Translations under genes and position numbers: made by a program
Part shown: positions 1 to 8,687 of the stretch, one piece after another
How positions within the stretch are numbered: position 1 is the first letter of the stretch
Layout of the letters: each line of letters opens with the position of its first letter
Notes under the pieces: generated by a model
Seen by the model: only the letters and a program-made list of their open reading frames with translations
Databases searched by the model: none
Told to the model about the DNA's origin: nothing
Origin: Paucibacter sediminis
Lineage (GTDB): Bacteria > Pseudomonadota > Gammaproteobacteria > Burkholderiales > Burkholderiaceae_C
Assembly: GCF_030254645.1 (NCBI RefSeq)
Contig: NZ_CP116346.1
Location: 4,567,001-4,631,000 of the forward strand
DNA length: 64,000 bases
Direction of reading: 5' to 3'

Positions 1-143
1 CGCGCGCTGATGTGGGTGAAGACGAGATCGTCCCAGCCGAACAGCGCCACCAGGCGGTAGGCCGCCGCCAGGTCCACGCGCAAGCCCCATTCGGCCGCGC
101 CGAAACGCTGCTGACCCTCGAGTTGTTCGGCATCTGCGGGCAT
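1..143 (-). CDS. Class II aldolase/adducin family protein (partial, N-terminus only)
   Basis: This is the first 47 codons of a gene that runs off the left edge. The visible N-terminus includes the stretch DLAAAYRLVALFGWDD followed by FTHISAR, which is characteristic of class II aldolase/adducin domain proteins (zinc-dependent sugar-phosphate aldolases and relatives of unclear substrate). The ATG is preceded by a purine-rich GCAGGAGACC about 7 bases upstream, which supports the start. It is divergent from the Crp/Fnr gene, so the 60-base gap between them probably holds both promoters. The substrate cannot be told from this fragment, and the metal-binding residues lie outside the window. Confidence 0.8.
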   Translation of the reverse strand, partial: MPADAEQLEGQQRFGAAEWGLRVDLAAAYRLVALFGWDDLVFTHISA

Positions 144-202
144 CTTGGTCTCCTGCTTCAGTAGGTTTTGGTGAGTCGTACACAATAGGGAAGGACGGCC
201 AT

Positions 203-934
203 GTGGAGCTGTCACGTCAGCGACTAAGCATGAATAGCCCGGTTCTTACAATTCCCGAACGCAGCAACATCGAGTCGGGGTCGTGGTTCTCAAAACTCTC
301 ACTGCCCTTGCGCAGCGACATCCTCTCCCGTGCCACGGTCCGACGCCTCAGCGACGACGCCCTGCTCTCCTGCCGTGGCGAGCCGGCCGAGGAATGGGTG
401 GGCGTGGCCAAGGGCGCGGTGCGCATCAGCTCGGTCTCGCTCTCGGGCAAGCAGATCACCCTTACTTATGTGGAGCCCGGCACCTGGTTCGGCGACATCT
501 CGCTGTTCGACGGCCTGCCGCGCACCCACGATGCCACCGCGCATGGCGACACCACCCTGCTGGTGGTGCGCAAACCCGATTTCCGCGAACTGCTGGCGCG
601 CCACTCCGAGCTCTACGAGGCGCTGCTGCGCCTGAACTGCCGGCGCCTGCGCCTGATGTTCGACGTGGTGGAAGACCTCAACACGCGGCCACTGGCCTCG
701 CGCCTGGCCAAGCAGATCCTGCTGCTGGCGCGCAGCTACGGCGTGCCGCAGGGCGAGGAAATCCGCATCGGCCTGCAGCTGGCGCAGGAAGACCTGGCGC
801 AGATGCTGGGCGCCTCGCGCCAGCGCGTCAACCAGGAGCTCAAGGGCTTCGAGCGCGACGGTGCGGTGCGCGTCGAGCCCACGCGCCTGGTGGTGCTGAG
901 CAAGGAAAAATTGATGGCGATCGCCGCCAAGTAG
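203..934 (+). CDS. Crp/Fnr family transcriptional regulator
   Basis: A 243-aa DNA-binding regulator. Residues about 30-145 form a cyclic-nucleotide-binding-like beta-barrel (PGTWFGDISLFDG is the typical hinge region) and residues about 165-235 a Crp-type winged helix, with EDLAQMLGASRQRVNQEL as the recognition helix-turn-helix. No Fnr-type N-terminal cysteine cluster is visible, so oxygen sensing through Fe-S is unlikely; the effector is unknown. The GTG at 203 follows GGAAGGA at good spacing, so I prefer it; the alternative ATG at 230 (MNSPVLTI) has no obvious ribosome binding site. It is divergent from the aldolase-family gene and followed 57 bases later by a co-oriented phosphotransferase. 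Confidence 0.9.
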   Translation: MELSRQRLSMNSPVLTIPERSNIESGSWFSKLSLPLRSDILSRATVRRLSDDALLSCRGEPAEEWVGVAKGAVRISSVSLSGKQITLTYVEPGTWFGDISLFDGLPRTHDATAHGDTTLLVVRKPDFRELLARHSELYEALLRLNCRRLRLMFDVVEDLNTRPLASRLAKQILLLARSYGVPQGEEIRIGLQLAQEDLAQMLGASRQRVNQELKGFERDGAVRVEPTRLVVLSKEKLMAIAAK

Positions 935-991
935 CGAGCCCGGCCACGCCGCCCGGGTCGCCGCACTGAATTCACTGCAATCAGGAGACCC

Positions 992-2065
992 ATGGAAGCG
1001 TTCACCGGCACCCGTGCCCCCTCACATTCGATCGACAACGAGGCCCTGGCCGCCTGGCTCGGCAGCCAGGTGCCAGGTTTTGCCGGCCCGCTCAGCATCG
1101 AGCAGTTCAAGGGCGGCCAGTCCAATCCCACCTACAAGCTCGTCACGCCGGGCCAGACCTATGTGATGCGCGCCAAGCCGGCGCCGGCGGCCAAGCTGCT
1201 GCCCTCGGCGCACGCCATCGAGCGCGAATACATGGTGATGCGCGCGCTGCAGGACACCGAGGTGCCGGTGCCGCGCATGCTGGCCTTGTGCGAGGACGAG
1301 AGCGTGATCGGCCGCGCCTTCTACATCATGGAGTTCGTGCAGGGCCGCGTGCTGTGGGACCAGTCCCTGCCCGGCATGACGAATGCCGAACGCGCCGCGC
1401 ATTACGAGGAGATGAACCGCGTCATCGCCGCGCTGCACAAGGTCGACGTGCAGGCGGTGGGCCTGGCCGGCTATGGCAAGCCGGGCAACTACTTCGAGCG
1501 TCAGATCGGGCGCTGGAGCAAGCAGTACCAGGCCTCCATCACCCAGCCCATCGAGGCGATGGACCGCCTGATCGAATGGCTGCCGGCGCATATCCCCGAG
1601 TCGGCGCGCGACCCGCGCGAGGTGTCCATCGTGCATGGCGACTTCCGCCTCGACAACCTGGTGTTCCACCCCGCCGAGCCGCGCGTGCTGGCGGTGCTGG
1701 ACTGGGAGCTCTCCACGCTGGGCCACCCGCTGGCCGACTTCAGCTACCACTGCATGTCCTGGCACATCCGCACCTCGGGCACTGCACGCGGCCTGGGCGG
1801 CGTGGACATCGCCGCGCTGGGCATCCCCGACGAGCAGAGCTATGTGCGCCGCTACTGCGAGCGCACCGGCCGCGTCGACCCGGCGCTGGTGACGAAGGAC
1901 TGGAACTTCTACCTGGCCTACAACCTGTTCCGCATCGCCGCCATCCTGCAGGGCATTGCCAAGCGCGCCGAGGACGGCACCGCCTCAAGCGCCCAGGCGC
2001 GCGAGGCCGGCGCCGGCGCGCGGCCGCTGGCCGAGCTGGGCTGGCAGTTCGCGCAGCGCGGCTGA
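992..2065 (+). CDS. Phosphotransferase (APH/choline-kinase fold) family protein
   Basis: A 357-aa cytoplasmic protein of the aminoglycoside phosphotransferase/choline kinase superfamily. The catalytic loop HGDFRLDN lies near residue 215 and the metal-binding aspartate in LDWE near residue 237, followed by GHPLADFSY. Sequence character and length match the ACAD10/11-like kinases found beside acyl-CoA dehydrogenases in proteobacteria, where a role with hydroxylated acyl-CoAs has been proposed; this is family knowledge, and no acyl-CoA dehydrogenase is next to it here. CAGGAGACC precedes the ATG, supporting the start. It follows the Crp/Fnr gene in the same direction and may share its transcript. 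Confidence 0.85.
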   Translation: MEAFTGTRAPSHSIDNEALAAWLGSQVPGFAGPLSIEQFKGGQSNPTYKLVTPGQTYVMRAKPAPAAKLLPSAHAIEREYMVMRALQDTEVPVPRMLALCEDESVIGRAFYIMEFVQGRVLWDQSLPGMTNAERAAHYEEMNRVIAALHKVDVQAVGLAGYGKPGNYFERQIGRWSKQYQASITQPIEAMDRLIEWLPAHIPESARDPREVSIVHGDFRLDNLVFHPAEPRVLAVLDWELSTLGHPLADFSYHCMSWHIRTSGTARGLGGVDIAALGIPDEQSYVRRYCERTGRVDPALVTKDWNFYLAYNLFRIAAILQGIAKRAEDGTASSAQAREAGAGARPLAELGWQFAQRG

Positions 2066-2075
2066 GCGCTGGCCT

Positions 2076-2831
2076 TCAGTGAGCCGGCCGCGCCAGCGGC
2101 GGCTCGTCCTCGGGCGTCTGGCTCTGCCAGGCCACCGAGGTGGTGGTGGGCCAGGGCCCGCCCTCGCTGAGGCGCAGATTGACGCGCTGGGCCGCGTGGC
2201 AGGCCACCTCCAGCAGCTTCACCAGCGACTGGATCTGCGGCAGCGAGGCCTCGGCCATGGTGGTGCGCAAATAGAGGTTGCCGCGCAGGCTCATCATCAC
2301 GAAGGGCCGCTCGTCGGGCAGCAGGTCCTGACTGGCCTGGGCCAGCGCCTCGTTCAACTCGCCCTCCAGCCAGGCGGCCGGCAGTTCGCGCGTCACGCCC
2401 AGGGCGCCGAAGCGCTGGCGCACCAGTTTGGAGGTGAAGCCATTGAACTTGGGGAACATCACCAGCCAGCGCATCTCCTCCGGCGTGTCGGTGTCGACGC
2501 GGGTCTTGAGCGTGTCGGTATAGGCCTCGAAGACGGTCTTCTCCAGCGTCTCCATCAGCTGGCGGCACAGCACCATCATCTGCAGATCGCCGCTCAGGCG
2601 CAGCTCGCAGCGCATGCGCAGCTCATGGCCCGGCAGATAGCCGCGCTGCGACGGGCCCCACTCGATGCGCAGGGGCCCGGGCAAGGCGCGCGGGAACTCG
2701 AGCACGAAGCCCTCGCCGTCGCGCGAATGGCGCAGCCCACCGCCGCGGCCCTCGGCCCATTCGGCGATGGGCTTCCAGCGCGCCGCGTTGGCACGAGCCA
2801 CAAACCATTGCTTGACTTGCTTAATTACCAT
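2076..2831 (-). CDS. Conserved hypothetical protein
   Basis: A 251-aa soluble protein that I do not recognise. It has no signal peptide or membrane segment. The central part is rich in short charged helices (CRQLMETLEKTVFEAYTDTL) and the C-terminal half contains FNGFTSKLV and a strand-rich RPFVMMSLRGNLYLR stretch. I chose the ATG at 2831 (MVIKQVKQWF) over the upstream TTG at 2843; neither has a strong ribosome binding site. It ends 10 bases from the stop of the phosphotransferase gene (convergent) and is divergent from the glutathione S-transferase gene. Codon use matches the neighbours. Function unknown. Confidence 0.7.
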   Translation of the reverse strand: MVIKQVKQWFVARANAARWKPIAEWAEGRGGGLRHSRDGEGFVLEFPRALPGPLRIEWGPSQRGYLPGHELRMRCELRLSGDLQMMVLCRQLMETLEKTVFEAYTDTLKTRVDTDTPEEMRWLVMFPKFNGFTSKLVRQRFGALGVTRELPAAWLEGELNEALAQASQDLLPDERPFVMMSLRGNLYLRTTMAEASLPQIQSLVKLLEVACHAAQRVNLRLSEGGPWPTTTSVAWQSQTPEDEPPLARPAH

Positions 2832-2891
2832 GAGACGTGACAATGCGATGACAGCGTGAGAACCATCACCAGTGCAGGATGGAGCGACCGA

Positions 2892-3584
2892 ATGATCGAA
2901 GTGTATTCATGGGCCACGCCCAACGGCCACAAGGTTCACATCATGTTGGAAGAATGCGCGCTGCCCTATCGGGTGATCCCCGTGGACATTGGCACGGGAG
3001 CCCAGTTCGACACCAAGTTCCTCACCATCAGCCCCAACAACAAGATCCCCGCCATCATCGACCCGCAGGGCCCCGATGCCGCACCGATCTCGCTGTTCGA
3101 ATCCGGCGCCATCCTGCTCTACCTGGCCGGCAAGACCGGCAAGCTGCTGCCCGCCGACACGCGCGGCAAGTACGAGGTGCTGCAATGGCTGATGTTCCAG
3201 ATGGGCAGCGTCGGCCCCATGCTGGGCCAGGCCCACCACTTCCGCATCTATGCGCCCGAGAAGATCGCGTACGCGATCGAGCGCTACACCAACGAGGCCA
3301 AGCGCCTGTACGGCGTCATCAACAAGCGCCTGGCCTCCAGCCGCTACATCGGCGGCAAGGACTACAGCATTGCCGACATCGCCGTCTTTCCCTGGCTGCG
3401 CTCCTGGAAGAACCAGGGCGTGGAACTGAAGGACTATCCGCACCTGAAGGGCTGGTTCGACGAGATCGCCTCGCGCCCGGCGGTGCAGCGCGGCGTCGAG
3501 GTGCTGGCCCAGCAGCGCAAGCCCTTGATGGACGACAAGGCGCGCGAGATGCTGTTCGGCGCCACCCAGTACAAGCGGCACTGA
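2892..3584 (+). CDS. Glutathione S-transferase family protein (YghU/Ure2-like)
   Basis: A 230-aa protein with an N-terminal thioredoxin-fold GST domain (residues about 1-80: TPNGHKVHIMLEE, NNKIPAII with the cis-proline, and ESGAILLYLA for glutathione contacts) and a C-terminal helical domain (about 90-215, with YSIADIAVFPWL as the N-capping/hydrophobic staple region). The pattern is that of YghU/YfcG/Ure2-like enzymes that act as disulfide-bond oxidoreductases; the substrate is not predictable. The ATG at 2892 is preceded by ATGGAGCGACCG, a good ribosome binding site, so an upstream in-frame ATG at 2856 is not used. The gene ends 19 bases before the MITE-like element. Confidence 0.9.
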   Translation: MIEVYSWATPNGHKVHIMLEECALPYRVIPVDIGTGAQFDTKFLTISPNNKIPAIIDPQGPDAAPISLFESGAILLYLAGKTGKLLPADTRGKYEVLQWLMFQMGSVGPMLGQAHHFRIYAPEKIAYAIERYTNEAKRLYGVINKRLASSRYIGGKDYSIADIAVFPWLRSWKNQGVELKDYPHLKGWFDEIASRPAVQRGVEVLAQQRKPLMDDKAREMLFGATQYKRH

Positions 3585-3603
3585 GCGGCGGCAGCGCCGG
3601 GCT

Positions 3604-3873
3604 TAGGGCCTGTTAACGCTACGCCGATGGGCCGCGAAGGCTCGCCTCGGCGGGCCAGGCTAGGCGCAGCGCGCCGCCCGCACTCGCGTGCGGGCCAGCG
3701 TTGCAACGACGCTTGGCCCGCCGAGACGAGCCTTCCCGCAGGGTTGTGGCCAGAAAGACCGCAGGCCGCGTTGCAAATCCTCGCCGGGTGTCCAACCCGG
3801 CTGCGGCTTGCGCCTTGCCTGCGGCCTTTCTGGCCGACAACGCGGCCCATTGGCGTAGCGTTAACAGGCCCTA
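3604..3873. mobile_element. MITE-like element with 33-bp terminal inverted repeats
   Basis: Bases 3604-3636 and the reverse complement of 3841-3873 match at 32 of 33 positions (each begins TAGGGCCTGTTAACGCTACG). The outer TA at each end looks like the target duplication typical of IS630/Tc1-type elements. The 270-base interior has no coding capacity but contains further inverted repeats: bases around 3637-3658 pair with about 3709-3731, and bases around 3744-3767 pair with about 3805-3829, so a transcript would fold into a three-armed structure. The right end supplies the TAG stop codon of the lafW-position gene. The family assignment is an inference; no transposase is present. Confidence 0.75.
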
Positions 3874-4911
3874 GTCCCCCAGCAGCTGCTGCACGCATTC
3901 GCGGCGCAGGCCCTTGAGCGCCGGCGCCAGCGCCGCGTAGGTCTCGTAGTCCATCGGCTTGGCGGCGTCGCCATGTTCGGCAGCAAAGCCGGCGGCCAGG
4001 CCCTGCATCGCGGCGGCGCTGGCCCGTTCCTCGGCCTGGCCCGCCACCGGCTGCAGGCCGGCGACGCGCTCAGACAAACCCGCCCGCGCCTGCTGCAGCT
4101 GCAGCTGGGCCTGGGCCAGCCGAGCCAGGGTCTCGCGCTGTGCGGCCGCACCATCCAGCCGCCATTGCGCCGGCTGCAGCGCCTCGCCCAGTGGCTCCAG
4201 GCGCGCCCGCACCAGCTGCCCGCTGGGAAAGCGCCGGCCGTCGCCCCTCAGGCTGAGGCCCTCGCGCAGCACCGGCCAGGCGGCCTCGGCGACGCTGAAC
4301 TGCAGCTCGCCGCCCGGGGCCGACACGCGCACGCCGGCGGGCGCGAGCAGCTGGTCGATGCGGCGCAGCTGCGCCTGCGGGCCCGCGGCGGGGTCGATCG
4401 GCACATTGATGGTGGCGGCACGGCCGGGCAGCGCCAGCCGCAGGGTCTCCGGGCCATCGTCGCGCAGCGAGGCCAGATCCAGGCCGCGGATCGCAAAGCG
4501 CTGGCGCGCCTGGCCGGGCTCCACCAGGCGCAGCTGTGCGTCCAGCACGCCGGCCTGCGGGCGCTGCTGCCAGGCCAGGGTCAGGTCTTGCAACCGCCGC
4601 TGCAGGGCGGCCGGCTCGGCCTGGGCCAGCAGATCGGCCTTGAAGCGCTGCAGCTGCGCCAGCAGGCCGTCGACATGGTCCAGCCCCTGCTGGTAGGCCG
4701 CGACGCGCTGCTGCAGGCCGGGCTCGCGGTAGGGGCTGGCCGGGCGTAGCGTGCGGCCGCCGCTGCCCTCGCTGGCGCTGGCGGCGGCGGGCTGGCGGCT
4801 CGCGGCCACGAGCTCGCGCGCCAGCGCCGGGCCGGCCAGCGGCGCCGCTGCGGCGCGGCCCGGCCCTTCGCCGCTGGCGCGCGGCGCTGCGAGTGCGGGG
4901 ATGCTGCTCAA
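3871..4911 (-). CDS. Hypothetical flagellar protein in the lafW position, downstream of flgL
   Basis: A 346-aa protein encoded 10 bases after flgL, in the same operon. It has an Ala/Pro-rich N-terminus (about 1-60), a helical region (about 65-115), a beta-rich middle with GRAATINVPIDP near residue 185 that resembles the flagellin IN-type repeat of hook-associated proteins, and a coiled C-terminal half ending in AALAPALKGLRRECVQQLLGD. In Vibrio and Aeromonas lateral clusters the gene after lfgL is lafW, called a hook-associated protein; here the correspondence rests on position and the IN-like stretch, not on confirmed homology. Its stop codon is the last three bases of the MITE-like element, so the original C-terminus may have been altered by the insertion. 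Confidence 0.6.
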   Translation of the reverse strand: MSSIPALAAPRASGEGPGRAAAAPLAGPALARELVAASRQPAAASASEGSGGRTLRPASPYREPGLQQRVAAYQQGLDHVDGLLAQLQRFKADLLAQAEPAALQRRLQDLTLAWQQRPQAGVLDAQLRLVEPGQARQRFAIRGLDLASLRDDGPETLRLALPGRAATINVPIDPAAGPQAQLRRIDQLLAPAGVRVSAPGGELQFSVAEAAWPVLREGLSLRGDGRRFPSGQLVRARLEPLGEALQPAQWRLDGAAAQRETLARLAQAQLQLQQARAGLSERVAGLQPVAGQAEERASAAAMQGLAAGFAAEHGDAAKPMDYETYAALAPALKGLRRECVQQLLGD

Positions 4912-4921
4912 GGGTCCGGCC

Positions 4922-5812
4922 TCAGAGTGCGTCGAACAGGCTCAGGCTGCTGACGCGGGCATAGGCCTTCTGCGTCGCCTGCACCGCCTGGGTGTAGCTG
5001 TTCAGGCGCACCGCCGCCTCGCCATAGTCCAGCTGGCCCAGGCTGATGCTGGCCTGCTGGTTCGACAGCGTCACCGCGTCGTGGTTGTCTTCCAGCGTCT
5101 GCAGCACGGTCTGGCGCCCGCCCAGGGCGCCGATCTGGCCGGCGATGGTGGACAACATCTGGTCGATGCCGCTCAGCTGCGCGCTGGCGGTGCTGGCATT
5201 GCCGGCGCCCAGCTTGGCCACGGTGTCGTCCAGCTGGTTCAGAAAGGCGGTGATGCCGGCGACGCTGACATTTGCCGCCAGGCTCACGCCGTCGCCCACC
5301 GCCACGTCCTGGGTGACGGTGTTGATGCCCACGCCGCTGCTGTAGCGCGCCCCCGGCACCACCCCGGTCAGCTCCACCGTCGGCACCATCGTGGCGGTGC
5401 CCGAGAACAGATAGCGACCCTCGGCGTTCTTGCTGTTGATGGTGAAGAACAGGCTGTCGCGCAGCGCCGCCAGCGAGCCCGACATGGCCTGCAGGTCGGC
5501 GCTGGTGTTGGTGCCGTCGGCGGCCCAGACCATCAGATCGCGCGCCAGCAGCAGGTCCTGCTTCATGCCGTCCAGCGTCACCTCGTTGGTCTGCAGGCGC
5601 GTGCGCAGGCCGCTGATGTTGTCGCGGTACTGGTGCAGCGCCGCGCCCTCGCGCGCCATGCGCGCCAGTCGGATGGTGGCGATGGTGTCGTCCGAGGGCT
5701 TCATGACGCGCTGGCCGGAGGCCATCTGCTGCATCACGGTGCTGAGGCCGGTATTGGCCGCCTGCAGCGCGCTGCTCATGGTCTGGTGGTATTGATTGCT
5801 GGCAATGCGCAT
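4922..5812 (-). CDS. flgL: Flagellar hook-filament junction protein FlgL (HAP3)
   Basis: A 296-aa member of the flagellin superfamily. The N-terminus (MRIASNQYHQTMSSALQAAN, then QMASGQRVMKPSDD) and the C-terminal helix (AAVRLNSYTQAVQATQKAYARVSSLSLFDAL) are the paired coiled-coil ends that polymerise at the hook-filament junction. It is exported by the flagellar type III system after FlgK. It lies 14 bases downstream of flgK, within the transcript expected from the sigma-28-like promoter at 7251-7278. Length and termini are normal. Confidence 0.95.
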   Translation of the reverse strand: MRIASNQYHQTMSSALQAANTGLSTVMQQMASGQRVMKPSDDTIATIRLARMAREGAALHQYRDNISGLRTRLQTNEVTLDGMKQDLLLARDLMVWAADGTNTSADLQAMSGSLAALRDSLFFTINSKNAEGRYLFSGTATMVPTVELTGVVPGARYSSGVGINTVTQDVAVGDGVSLAANVSVAGITAFLNQLDDTVAKLGAGNASTASAQLSGIDQMLSTIAGQIGALGGRQTVLQTLEDNHDAVTLSNQQASISLGQLDYGEAAVRLNSYTQAVQATQKAYARVSSLSLFDAL

Positions 5813-5826
5813 CTTGCTTCTCCGCT

Positions 5827-7215
5827 TCAGCCGACCATCGCCAGCGTGCTGTCGAACAGCTGGTTGGCCACCGCGATCACTTTCATGTTCGCCTCGTACA
5901 TCTGCTTGAACTGCATCAGGTTGATCGCCTCTTCATCGCTGTTGACGCCGCTGGTGGACTTCCAGTTCTCCTGCGCCTGGTCGTGCACCGTCTGCGCGGT
6001 CTTCTGCGCCGCCTGGTTCTGCTGGCTGCTCACGCCCAGCCGGCCCACCAGCTGGGTATAGACATCGCCCAGCACCACCGCCACCGGCGCGACCAGGGCC
6101 TGGCCCGCGGTGTCGAAGGCGGTGAGGTTGATGCTCTGGCCCTTCAGCCCGATCAGGGCGGCCAGATTGCGGCTGTCGCCGGCCGCGCTGCTGGCTGCCG
6201 CCGTGCTCGAGAAGGCCAGCTGGCCGGCGCCGATGCCGCTCAGGCTCAGGCCGGACGCGCCATAGACGAACAGGTCCACGCCGGGCGTGCCGTCGGGCTG
6301 GAAGCCGGCCCGCAGCTGGGTGTTGAACTGGCCGGCCACGCCCTGCGCCAGCTCGGCGATGTTCTGGGCCAGCGGCTTGAGCAGCTGCTGCTCGAAATCG
6401 TCCAGCCCGCCCAGCTGGCCGCCCAGGCCATGGCCCAGCACCTTGAAGGCGGTGTTGGCGAACTGCAGCCGCATGCCGCTGGCGTCCTGGCTCAGCTGCG
6501 CCGCATCGCTGGCGGCCACCAGCGGCTGGCCGTTCTTCAGCGAGACGCTGCGCGTGCCGTCCGGCAGGTCCACCACCTGCACGCCCACCAGGGCCGCCAG
6601 CGCATCGGTCTTGAGGTCGCGCGCGTCCAGCAGGCCGGCGGCGTTGATATTGCTGCCGCGGCTGGCGGCGATCTGCGCGTTGAGCAGGGCGATGTCGCGG
6701 CTGATGCTGTTGATCTGGTCGAGCGCCGCGCCGCGCTGCTCGATCACCGCGTTGCGCTGGTTGTCCAGCAGGCGCTGCAGGCTGCCGAAGCGCTTCACCA
6801 GGCCGTCGGCGGCGGTCAGCACCTGCTCGCGCAGCGGGCCCGAATCGGGTTGCACGCTGGCGGCGTTGAGCGCGGCAAAGAAATCGTCCAAGCCCTTGTT
6901 GATGTTGGAGGTGTCGTCCGACATCACCTGCTCGAGCTGGTTGAAATAGGCCTGCGTGCTGTTGGCCTGGCCGAGGTTGGCACTGGCCTGCCAGAGCTGC
7001 AGGTTCTTGTAGCCGTCGCTGAAGCGCAGCAGCGCCGACACCGCCACGCCGCTGCCGGCCTCGGTCGTGCCGGCGCGCTGCGGCTGCACCGAGCTCAGCA
7101 GCACGCCCTGGCGCGAGTAGCCCGGCGTCATCGCATTGGCGATGTTCTGGCTGGCGCCGCTCAGCGCGGCCTGGGCCGCCTGGGCACCCGAGAGGGCGTT
7201 GTAGATCATGGACAT
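5827..7215 (-). CDS. flgK: Flagellar hook-filament junction protein FlgK (HAP1)
   Basis: A 462-aa hook-associated protein. The N-terminus has the axial-protein signature (YNALSGAQAAQAALSGASQNIANAMTPGYSRQ) and the C-terminus the matching helix (NSDEEAINLMQFKQMYEANMKVIAVANQLFDSTLAMVG), which together form the D0 coiled coil. It joins the hook to FlgL and the filament. Two starts are possible, ATG at 7215 and ATG at 7209; neither has a clear ribosome binding site. A sigma-28-like promoter lies 36 bases upstream, inside the 3' end of flgJ, so flgK, flgL and the lafW-position gene form a late-expressed operon. Confidence 0.95.
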   Translation of the reverse strand: MSMIYNALSGAQAAQAALSGASQNIANAMTPGYSRQGVLLSSVQPQRAGTTEAGSGVAVSALLRFSDGYKNLQLWQASANLGQANSTQAYFNQLEQVMSDDTSNINKGLDDFFAALNAASVQPDSGPLREQVLTAADGLVKRFGSLQRLLDNQRNAVIEQRGAALDQINSISRDIALLNAQIAASRGSNINAAGLLDARDLKTDALAALVGVQVVDLPDGTRSVSLKNGQPLVAASDAAQLSQDASGMRLQFANTAFKVLGHGLGGQLGGLDDFEQQLLKPLAQNIAELAQGVAGQFNTQLRAGFQPDGTPGVDLFVYGASGLSLSGIGAGQLAFSSTAAASSAAGDSRNLAALIGLKGQSINLTAFDTAGQALVAPVAVVLGDVYTQLVGRLGVSSQQNQAAQKTAQTVHDQAQENWKSTSGVNSDEEAINLMQFKQMYEANMKVIAVANQLFDSTLAMVG

Positions 7216-7248
7216 GGCGGACTCGCTCGCTAGGTGGGCTTCAGGAGC

Positions 7249-7569
7249 TCAAGGCGACGCCTTGGGCCCGGCACTTAAATCGGCCGGCAGCAGCTGCTTG
7301 AGGATCACGTCGGCAATGCCGAAGGCGCGCTGCTGCGCCATGCTGTCGGCCACCAGGCCATCGGCCAGGTCCTGCATGTCCTGGTTGACGCGGTTCTTGA
7401 ACACGCTGCCCTCGTCGGCCAGCTCGCGCGTGGCCGCACGCATCTGGCTGAGCATCTGCTTGATGAAGAAGGCCTCGAACTTCTCGGCCGCCTGGCCGGC
7501 CTTGGCGCGCAGCAGCGCGTCGTCGCCGGCGGCGCCGGGCTGGGCATCGGGATGGAGCTGGATGGGCAT
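7249..7569 (-). CDS. flgJ: Rod-binding protein FlgJ, N-terminal (rod-cap) domain only
   Basis: A 106-aa protein with the rod-binding domain signature AEKFEAFFIKQMLSQMRAATREL and a hydrophobic C-terminal helix (AFGIADVILKQLL). In Salmonella FlgJ this domain is fused to a C-terminal peptidoglycan hydrolase that bores through the wall for the rod; here the protein stops after the rod-cap domain. A separate glucosaminidase gene at 14300-15049, next to flgN, is the likely partner. The start overlaps the flgI stop codon by one base (TGATG type), so the two are translationally coupled. Confidence 0.93.
   Translation of the reverse strand: MPIQLHPDAQPGAAGDDALLRAKAGQAAEKFEAFFIKQMLSQMRAATRELADEGSVFKNRVNQDMQDLADGLVADSMAQQRAFGIADVILKQLLPADLSAGPKASP
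7251..7278 (-). promoter_or_regulatory. Sigma-28-like promoter of flgK
   Basis: Read on the minus strand, TTAAGTGC, 12 bases, then GTCGCCTT. The same pattern with the same spacing occurs upstream of fliD and fliC. The distance from TAAG to the second box equals that of the FliA consensus (TAAAGTTT-N11-GCCGATAA). It overlaps the last codons of flgJ. Confidence 0.7.
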
Positions 7570-8675
7570 CAGATCACCTGCAGTTCGCCTTCGATCGCGC
7601 CGGCCTGGTCCAGGGCCTGCAGGATGGCCATGATGTCGTCCGGGTTAGCGCCGATGCTGTTGATGGTGTCGACGATGGTCTGCAGGCTCACCCCGACCGG
7701 CCAGCGGAACATGCGGCCCGAGCCCTGCTCCACCGCCACGCGCGATTGCGGCGTGACCTTGGTGTCGCCGCGGCCGAAGGCATTGGGCTGGCTGACCTGC
7801 GAACTCTCGCTGATCACCACCTTGAGCGAGCCATGCGAGACCGCCGCCGGCCGCACCCGCACGCCCTCGGCGATCACCACCGTGCCGGTGCGCGAGTTGA
7901 AGATCACCTTGGGGTTCTCGCGGCCCTGCTCCACCTCCAGCTGCTCGAGGCCCGCCATGAAGGCGACGCGCTCGGTCGGGTCGGCGGGCGCCTGCACCGC
8001 CACACTGGTGGCGTCGCGCGTGCTGGCAATCGCGCCGAAGCGCTTGTTGATGGCCTGCACGATGGCGGTGGAGGTCTGGAAGCTGGGGCGCTTGAGGCTC
8101 AGATGCACCTGCTCGCGGCTGTCGAAATCGGTCTCGATCTCGCGCTCGATGCTGGCGCCGTTGGGGATGCGGCCGGCGGTGGGCGTGTTGACGGTGACGC
8201 TGGAGCCGCTGGCGCCCTGGGCGCTCAGCCCCCCCACCACCAGATTGCCCTGGGCCAGGGCATAGACCTCGCCGTCGGCGCCGTAGAGCTGGCTCAGCAG
8301 CAGCACGCCGCCGCGCAGGCTCTTGGCATCGCCCAGCGAGGACACCGTCACGTCGATGGACTGGCCGCGCCGGTAGCCGCTGGGGAACACCGCGCTGACC
8401 ATCACGGTGGCGACATTGCGCGACTTGGAGTCGGTCTTCTCGGGCAGCTTGACGCCGAACTGCTTGAGCAGGTTCTGCACCGACTGGCCCGAGTACTTGA
8501 CCTGGCTGCTGTCGCCGCTGCCGTTCAGGCCGACCACCAGGCCGTAGCCGATCAGCTGGTTGTCACGCATGCCTTCCACGCTCACCAGCTGGCGCAGCAG
8601 CCGCGCCGCCTGCACGGGCTGAACGAGCGCCAGCAGGCTGCCCAGGATGAGGCCGGAGATCCAGGTTTTGTTCAT
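7569..8675 (-). CDS. flgI: Flagellar P-ring protein FlgI
   Basis: A 368-aa periplasmic protein with a clear Sec signal peptide ([20 protein letters not shown], cleavage expected after VQA near residue 23). The mature N-terminus [31 protein letters not shown] is the family hallmark. FlgI polymerises around the distal rod in the peptidoglycan layer with FlgA as chaperone. It lies 12 bases after flgH and is followed with a one-base overlap by flgJ. Length is normal and no domain is missing. Confidence 0.97.
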   Translation of the reverse strand: MNKTWISGLILGSLLALVQPVQAARLLRQLVSVEGMRDNQLIGYGLVVGLNGSGDSSQVKYSGQSVQNLLKQFGVKLPEKTDSKSRNVATVMVSAVFPSGYRRGQSIDVTVSSLGDAKSLRGGVLLLSQLYGADGEVYALAQGNLVVGGLSAQGASGSSVTVNTPTAGRIPNGASIEREIETDFDSREQVHLSLKRPSFQTSTAIVQAINKRFGAIASTRDATSVAVQAPADPTERVAFMAGLEQLEVEQGRENPKVIFNSRTGTVVIAEGVRVRPAAVSHGSLKVVISESSQVSQPNAFGRGDTKVTPQSRVAVEQGSGRMFRWPVGVSLQTIVDTINSIGANPDDIMAILQALDQAGAIEGELQVI

Positions 8676-8687
8676 GGCTGCTCTCGA

